A DNA stretch of 64,000 nt from Symsagittifera roscoffensis (lineage: Eukaryota; Xenacoelomorpha; Acoela; Convolutidae). The position numbers were made by a program, and so were the translations under genes. The notes beneath the pieces are model-generated. The model was not told the origin of the DNA. It did not search any database and saw only the letters and a program-made list of their open reading frames with translations. The DNA is taken from the NCBI RefSeq assembly GCF_963678635.1, contig NC_087062.1, positions 37,284,518 through 37,348,517 on the forward strand, written 5' to 3'. Of this stretch, positions 57,540 through 64,000 are shown piece by piece; within the stretch, counting starts at the first letter, position 1; each line of letters starts with the position of its first letter.

Positions 57540-58560
57540 CTAAGAAAAAGTAGCCGCTTCAGCAGGAAAAAATTTCGCTTTTCGAAATCAGTAACTTTTT
57601 TCTGTTAAAAGCAGGTAGTGGCGGCTAAAGCCCAGAAGATTCGCAAAATCGAGATTCTCGATTGAACACGTAACCTGATAATCGGCTCGGTAATTTTCGA
57701 GTGATGTCAAAAAACTCCGAAAAAACGGTCAAAGTTTCAGACCTTTCACTTGTTTGAAGTCCAAAAGTTTTTTTTGAAAAAAAAACTGGGTGTAGCAAAT
57801 TATACAGGTAAGCTTACAACCACCTGTTGTGGTGATTAAACCAATGATATCAGATTTGACAGAATAATTATTAGGAAAAGTCCAAAAAAGAACAACAAAT
57901 CAGATAGTTGACATTTCCGAGAATCAGAACTTTTTGTTTTAACAAAAATGCGCTCAGCCTCTTCTGCAGAAAAAAATCAACCAAACTTTTATGCAGAAAA
58001 AGATCAACAGAACTTCGATTGGGCACAAAAACCCAGGCTTGGCAGGGTATTTCTCGAGAAAGGTCAAAAAATTTCAAAAAACGGTCGAAAAATCAAAACT
58101 TTGACTTTTCCGACGGCTTAAAATTTATTTGTCACAAAAACTTGGACGTAGTCGGTTATGCAAAAGATCTTCTCACAACCCGTTCGTTGGATTGAACCCA
58201 AAATCCTAGCTATAGGAGGGTATTCTTCGGTAAAACTAACAAAATTTAGAGAAAAAAACGCTCAAAAAATCGAAAATTGTTTTTTTTTCTGAGGACGAAA
58301 ACTTTTTGGGTAGAAAAATTGAGTGTGGCTGCTTAATCATAGAAGCTTTCCATTATCTCCATTGAACCCACAGTTCAAAAAGCAGTCAAAACTATAAAAA
58401 AAATTTCACTATTTTGAGCGCCATAATTTTATGTGTTGAAAAAATTTGGGAGTAGCCGCTTATGGAGGGAAGCTTTTCAAATCCGCACTATTCATTAAAA
58501 CAAAAAAATCTCAGATTTAACTGGTTAGTTTTTGGGAAAACGCAAAAAAAAAATATTGGT
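57540..58560. repeat. Degenerate tandem repeats
   Basis: Units of the form GGG(A/T)GTAGC.GCTTAT...AAGCTTTTC...ATTGAACCCA recur at about 57780, 58140, 58320 and 58447 with spacings of 125-360 bp. Confidence 0.5.
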
Positions 58561-58897
58561 CAATTATTCACCCCATAGACCTTTTCGAAGGCTTTAGAAA
58601 AAAGGCTTAAGCAAAAAGAGACCAGGCACACAAGGTAGAGGAGACCTTTCTAAGGATAACCCTTTTTTGAAAATCAGCAGAAGAGCTTTTGAGAAACTTT
58701 CAGAGTCTCAAAAAAAAAGAAAAAAACCCAATCACATTTATTTTTATAAGACCTATTTTTATCAAACAGGAATTTTTGACAAACATACCAAGCAAAGCAT
58801 TTTGAATTCAAATTAGCAACTGAACAAAATTTAAGAAGCAGAAACAAGGCCGACATTCTCTGAGCAGACATCAATTGTGCCGGAAAAAAACGATTCG

Positions 58898-59011
58898 CCC
58901 GAGAAACTACCCAGTAGTAACTAGAACCCACTTAGTAGTTAAATTTGAATTTTTCCCGAGAAACTACCATGTAGTAACTAGAACCCACTTAGTAGTTAAC
59001 TTTGAATTTTA
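58898..59011. repeat. Two-copy 57-bp tandem duplication
   Basis: CCCGAGAAACTACC followed by TAGTAACTAGAACCCACTTA is present twice head to tail with almost no change. Confidence 0.8.
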
Positions 59012-59486
59012 ATGAAATTGAGCATGTGAGCTGCTTTCGAATTGTCATGAAATTTAGCATGTCAGCCGAAATTGAGAAGTGATTCAATTAATTTTGCTAA
59101 ACTGTTGTTAACCCGAAAAAACCTTAATTCCGATTTGATAACACTTGCTAAACCCAAGAGTAATAGATAACTTCAGAAGCTGAACTTCTTGTACATAATG
59201 ACTGAGCTTGATGATTATTCCGGTTTTTTTGAGTCTCTGAAAAACATTAGCAACATGGCTCCATGGATCATACGGAAAGCAGCAAATGCAAACCATCTGA
59301 ATGTGATGTCATAGTCTTCCGTTCACTGAACATGAGCAACATGGCTACTAAATGATCATTTATTATAGAGAAACGAAGCTGCACTTTGCGAACACAAGCG
59401 AGAAAACGGCAAGTATGGCTATAAAAAGCAAACATAAAATGTATTAAAGAAAAAGCTAATCATAAGCCATACAAAAATAAAAAAAA

Positions 59487-59550
59487 TTTTGCTAAGCGCC
59501 GGAATTGAACGTCCGACCCTCAGACATCTGCACCACGATCGCATGGAATT
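59487..59550 (-). repeat. tRNA-derived SINE head
   Basis: Minus strand B box ACGTTCAATTCCGGC (complement of 59498-59512) and A-box-like CGTGGTGCAGATG (complement of 59525-59537). Confidence 0.45.
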
Positions 59551-60369
59551 TTAGTAACAATAGCCACCAATAACGCAGCTACAGATGCTTTTTAATTTCG
59601 TCCATCAATGATCCAATTCGTGAACATTTGCGATTTGGTATGGCTTTCATTTGCTTAACGCGCATTATTCACTGGCCAATCTATTGAGTCTGGCTTTGTA
59701 AAGTTAAGATTCATTGGAACTTGGTGAAAGCGAACTCTTTTCGAGCTCGCATTTTCTGTTAGCTGTTTCTTTTTTCTTAGAACTTGTGAAAATCTAAGTA
59801 ATACGGGTCTACCACCTATGAAGGGGTAGCCGCTGGACTAGACTGAAAAATCAATGCAGGTCACAATGACCTACTCAGTATTGCTTGCAATTTTTAAGAG
59901 TTCGTTCACCGTGATTGTGTTGTCGAAACAATGGAGGCCAAATAAAGCTTCCAAACGAACAAAAAAATGCAAAAAAAATCACATTTGGTAAATTTACTAA
60001 CTTAAGACAGAAATCGAAATACTTTTAAATATAATAAGAAGCGCTTACACAAGCAAACAACTCAGCCGACAAAATAAGCAGACAAACAATAGGCCGAGAA
60101 TTTTTGACAAGTAATTTTTCCCGTTTGAAAACAAAAGATTCTTGCCAGATGCGTAATCGTTACCTCTTGACTAAGTGTGCCTGATTAGCTAACAAATATA
60201 ATATTAATTTAAGTCTAATTTTCAAACTATAAAAAAATTTCGTTATACGTGTTGTTAACCTGAAAAAACTCAATATCCCGATTTGATAGCGCTTGGTAAT
60301 CACAAGCGTATTCATACACTGACAAGAAATTAAATAGTCCTGGTAATTTTGGATATCATTTTCGGATTA

Positions 60370-60642
60370 AAGTGTGATAGAGGGTCCCATGAAGCTAACA
60401 TGGTCCCTAATGTAAATACAAGGCTTCAAAATTGTTCAAATTATTGTCTCGGTGATGACAATCAAAGCATAAAACAATTTATCGCAAATGAGGCAGGTAA
60501 TCTACGTTTGAGAAAACTTCTTGAAAACGTTCGGGCAGCTTACCCACCCATTGATGTACTTAATTTCTATATTTGCTTAGAATTAGCGTGATTTGGGACA
60601 ACTGTCATATTTGGTTTGTACTGGAAACCCTCTATCACACTT
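60370..60642. mobile_element. MITE-like element with 16-bp terminal inverted repeats
   Basis: AAGTGTGATAGAGGGT at 60370-60385 and its exact complement at 60627-60642 bound 273 bp. An 80-codon open frame inside (TTG start) is not credible as a gene. No clear target-site duplication. Confidence 0.45.
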
Positions 60643-60706
60643 GTACCCATATCCGTTCTTCATTTTTCAATATCTGGAACAATTTGATAAAATCATATAG
60701 TATCGA

Positions 60707-61330
60707 ACAAGGATAGCCGGTTACCGTGCAATTAGCACAGAATGTTCCGACCAGTCTTAGAAAAATACAAAAACATTTTATTTTTTCAAATGAGTGTTGT
60801 TTTTTTTTCCGCATGGTGTGATAAAGATATGAACTAAAAAAACCAACTTAGGCATATTTGACAGTCATAGTAAATAGGCCATTCGGAAAACAATTTTTGA
60901 AGAAAACTGACTAGAAAATCAAAAAAATAATTGAATTTTAAAAAATTTCAGAAATTTTCGGAATTTTTAACTTTTGTTTACCAAATGGCTTTAAGAAATT
61001 CCAAAAACTACTTTTATTTGAGTACAACTAAGTTTTCACGACTTAAAGTAAGCTTAAATAAGTTATTGTAAGCCTACACGCTCGCACTATATTAGTTCGA
61101 AATTAGACCAAAATCAAAAATTTCAAACCGGCTTTTCTCGACACTGTCGTTCAAACTTTTAATGTCGTTCGAATCATGATTGAAAGGGCTTTAATATGTT
61201 ATATCACTCGACCCATTCCAATAATTATTTGTGGTACCTGTTTTTGCGTGGAACAGAAAAAGAAAAAAAAACAAACACCCGAATACAATGTTCTTCTCCA
61301 TTTTTTTAAATGGTCGGAACAAAAATAGCA
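60707..61330 (+). repeat. Interspersed ~620-bp repeat, copy 3
   Basis: Head AACAAGGATAGCCGGTTACC with TTAGCACAGAATGTTCCGACC; end TTTAAATGGTCGGAACAAAAA. Near full length, useful as the reference for the copy split by the retroelement. Confidence 0.75.
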
Positions 61331-61525
61331 AACAAAACAATGAAGTTGTATACAGACATGGAACGCTCTACCTATCTTTGTGCAAAATTTGAACTGCTAC
61401 GAGACATTCAAACGAGCTCTTTACTCGTACTTATTCTGCCAAGCATTTTGATTATACGGTCCACCTTTGCGATAAGTATGGGCGGTAAAGCCTACATCAT
61501 CATCATCATCGTCATCTTCATACAG
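61310..61525 (+). CDS. Possible first exon of a membrane protein
   Basis: Open from ATG 61310 to a good donor CAG|GTAATG at 61526. Encodes a polar start and a strongly hydrophobic end (ILIIRSTFAISM, YIIIIIVIFIQ). The first codons lie in the repeat tail. No continuation is identified, so it may be chance. Confidence 0.25.
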
Positions 61526-61789
61526 GTAATGAATGTTCATCAATTGTATGGACAAAATTAATAAAAAGAATTTTGGGACAAAACCGTCAACATGTAAAAA
61601 TACACAAACAAAAACTTCGGCCTTTCAAATCAACCGACCTTCACCAGCTTTAACGAATAAATAAATGCAAAAAACTCATAAATTCAGTTATTTTCATCTA
61701 GTTATTTTTATTTGATCGTTTGAAGTTTTATATTTAAAAAAATCTATGCTAACAAGCATAAATGCTTACTAAAAAAACCTACGCAAACA

Positions 61790-62209
61790 TTATAACCTCG
61801 TCATTACTGTAATAGTAGTTGCAAATTGCAATGAAAGAAAGATGTCAAAACTGGTCAACCACTTGCTACAGACAACACATGGCTCCTTTCGGTGCTTATA
61901 CTTTGAACGGCAACTAAACTTAAACGGATTCAGCCAACACTGTATGACAATTTGAAACTGTTCCAGTTTATCACAAAAACATACCACACTGTTCCACTGA
62001 AACAACAATGATCGAAATATAGCACTACTGAGTTTCAGCTCTTTTTCTACATTGCAACAAGCGGTAACAATGAACAAAAAAGTTATCCATTCAGCAAACA
62101 CGTGATAGATCATACCATATTTGCAATGTTTTCTCATTTTGATCTCTAATTTACTTCGCTGTAATTTTAGTATATTTTCAGCTATTATTAAGTGTATTTT
62201 CCTAACCAT
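61790..62209 (-). CDS. Hypothetical ORF, 139 aa
   Basis: ATG-initiated, Cys-rich with one hydrophobic segment (EWITFLFIVTACC). No similarity recognised and no splice context; possible chance ORF. Confidence 0.25.
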   Translation of the reverse strand: MVRKIHLIIAENILKLQRSKLEIKMRKHCKYGMIYHVFAEWITFLFIVTACCNVEKELKLSSAIFRSLLFQWNSVVCFCDKLEQFQIVIQCWLNPFKFSCRSKYKHRKEPCVVCSKWLTSFDIFLSLQFATTITVMTRL

Positions 62210-62806
62210 TTATCAAAATATATCTTCAAAATGGCAGGTAAAAATTGTTTTTCTTACAAATTGTAACCGAATGCGACTCAGAGGCACAATTCTGTAAATC
62301 AGACAAACTGCTGTATTTTGGAGTGTTTTTCTTCAGGCCAAATTCTTTCTACCATAAAAACTGTAATTTGAGACGAATTCATCAGCAAAATTAATAGCAT
62401 ACAATGATAAAGCAATATCAAACCAACGCAGTTTTCATGTACTTGTCACCAGTTTGATGGACTGTATAACTCATAAATTAGAAAGAATAAAAAATCACGC
62501 AAATTGCTACTTCTTTCATAACAAAACATAGCCGACTGAGATATGCGACAGCCTTTTTGTTTTTCAAAGAGTAGTCACAAGTTTTCAAATCTCATAAACG
62601 AGAAAACTAATTAATTCTAGCACACCGCTGAGAACAAACTTTTGTTTTTTAATGAAACACCGTTTCGTGAGAGTCATTTTTGTCAAACTGGACCAAAGCG
62701 CACTATGCCTCTTAATTCTCAAGTTCAATAAATTGGTCATTCTCAATTTTTACTTCAGATTTGAAGACAGCCCATTCACTTTATGTGATTAGCAACACAT
62801 CAAAAG

Positions 62807-64000
62807 ATGGCCCCTTCTCAATTATTCCCAGCCAAATTAGTCAGTGCAATAATCGACAGAAGCCGCAACTCTCGCTCTAACAGTCGTAAGAACCATCCTC
62901 AACATAGCAATAGTAAACATACAAAACCACGCAGTAGAAGCCTCACTAACAGTCCGAAACTGTTTTCATTCTTACCAGCAACAACCAAAAAACAACCAGT
63001 TGAAGAGGCAATCAGCATTACGCAGCAGAGTCAATCTTCACTTTACAATCTCTATCTCAACTTCGGTCCAAATAAAGATGCATATTCAACTTCTAACACC
63101 AACATTACGTCCGGCCGTTTACGCGTACCAAAGAAACGTGTGCCACTATTGTACGAAATAGCCAAAGACGAACAGCTTAATTTAGATTTCGCTAATTCAG
63201 AAATGACGGTTGCCGAGAGCATTTCGAAATCGCGAGGTAGAAAGCGGGAGCATTCGGGACATAACAAAACGCACCCAGCTGGTCGCAGTCCAAAAATGAG
63301 CAGTAGTAATGAGACACTTGACAGTGAGACTGGAAGGAGGTTTGGGATCCCAAATGGATTCTGCCCGGTGGTTCTGTCAGTCGTCAAACCGATTAGTGTG
63401 CAGTTGGGACTCAGTTTGATTGCTTCAAACGACGAACGCCTAGAAGGATACTTCCATGTTAGATTTAAACATTTATACATTTCACTTCGCTAATGAAAAT
63501 AAGAGAACCCGCTCGCATTAATGACACAAGTATTGCAAGGGATCACCACAAAAAATATATATTTGGCGTGTAGCCAAAAAAGCATTTAAAATTTCGGATA
63601 TTTCAAACTTGTAAATCAATCTGTCTTGTTTGAGCCGAGGTGAAACATTTATGGATTAGGACAAGCATTTGATTTAAATACGCTCGTTAACGATAGTTCT
63701 TTGAGAAATAGCACGCATAAAACTATCTGCAGTCCGTACACTAAAATCTGTATGCACTCGCAGGTTCGCAAGCTGTTGGACGCAGGTGCATGTAAACAAG
63801 ATGGGCGAATAAAGATAGGCGATGTACTGGCTATGGTGAACGGACACCACCTGCGTTACTGGCAACAGATGGAGGTCATCAACCTGCTCAGAAGGCCACT
63901 CGAAAAACTTTCTCTAGTACTTCTCAGAGAAAAGGATCCCTTTAATATTAGACAACGGGGTCACTACATTCCCAATGGGGATGAGAGGGTCAGAAGTAGA
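62807..64000 (+). CDS. PDZ-domain protein, 5' part (continues beyond the window)
   Basis: Exon 1 (62807-63457) and exon 2 (63764 to the edge) join in phase 0 (CAT|GTTAGA to CTCGCAG|GTT). A TGA lies 21-18 nt upstream of the ATG in frame. The N terminus is Arg/Ser-rich (SRNSRSNSRKN, KPRSRSL), with a basic KSRGRKREH patch, then a PDZ domain from about residue 185: carboxylate-binding loop GLSL (201-204), FHVRKLLDAGACKQDGRIKIGD, VLAMVNGHHL, then VINLLRRP and LSLVLLRE. PDZ domains bind C-terminal peptides and scaffold membrane proteins. The specific family is not recognised. Confidence 0.82.
63458..63763 (+). other. Intron splitting the PDZ domain
   Basis: 306 bp, GTTAGA...CTCGCAG, phase 0. Without splicing the frame stops at 63491-63493. 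Confidence 0.8.

Noticed and set aside
1-64000. CRISPR arrays, prokaryotic operons or phage
   Set aside because: Spliced genes, LTR and LINE elements and animal gene families show eukaryotic nuclear DNA; no regularly spaced direct repeats of CRISPR type.

Overview
This is a stretch of invertebrate animal nuclear DNA: AT-rich, with GT-AG introns, a non-LTR retrotransposon, tRNA-derived SINE-like heads and many diverged interspersed repeats. I cannot name the species. Four kinds of host gene are visible. Two tandem paralogs of a type II Na+/phosphate cotransporter (SLC34 family) lie on the minus strand. Gene B (36697-40163) can be modelled completely: seven coding exons, phase-consistent, 704 aa. 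Gene A (exons from 7887 to 30435) lacks a convincing first exon. A two-exon quinone oxidoreductase (TP53I3-like, minus, 45552-55016) follows, and the 5' part of a PDZ-domain gene (plus, 62807 onward) runs off the right edge.

The outstanding object is an 18.9 kb LTR retroelement at 10315-29223. Its two 410-bp LTRs differ at only two positions and it is flanked by a 4-bp target duplication (TTTC), so the insertion is young. It sits antisense inside the intron between exons 3 and 4 of SLC34 gene A, where it also splits an older interspersed repeat. It carries one uninterrupted 2748-codon Gag-Pol ORF of Ty3/gypsy type (capsid, CCHC knuckle, protease, RT, RNase H, integrase with a GPY/F motif). 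About 6.5 kb of extra coding sequence follows: two tiny hydrophobic ORFs, a 380-codon ORF without methionine, an envelope-like glycoprotein broken in two places, and a roughly 600-codon ORF of unknown function. Successive accessory ORFs touch or overlap at their stop/start codons. Behind the last ORF are a short intron and a long structured non-coding tail.

A second, older and diverged relative supplies the first 3.9 kb: the end of its env-like ORF, the unknown ORF in broken form, the same intron, the same non-coding tail and its 3' LTR. Comparing the two copies shows what is conserved: the ATGA overlap, the intron next to the stop codon, a palindrome in the LTR held by paired substitutions, and paired 10-bp palindromes in the tail.

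Layout: 1-3901 old element; 3927-5470 broken two-domain ORF of unknown origin; 5640-7130 degenerate ~500-bp repeats; 7887-10049 3' exons of SLC34 A; 10315-29223 young element; 29649-30435 upstream exons of SLC34 A; 30.5-36.6 kb repeats; 36697-40163 SLC34 B; 40.2-45.5 kb repeats; 45552-55016 quinone oxidoreductase, whose 8.4-kb intron holds a dead LINE nested in a CTGCC-type minisatellite; 55-62.8 kb repeats; 62807 to the end PDZ gene.
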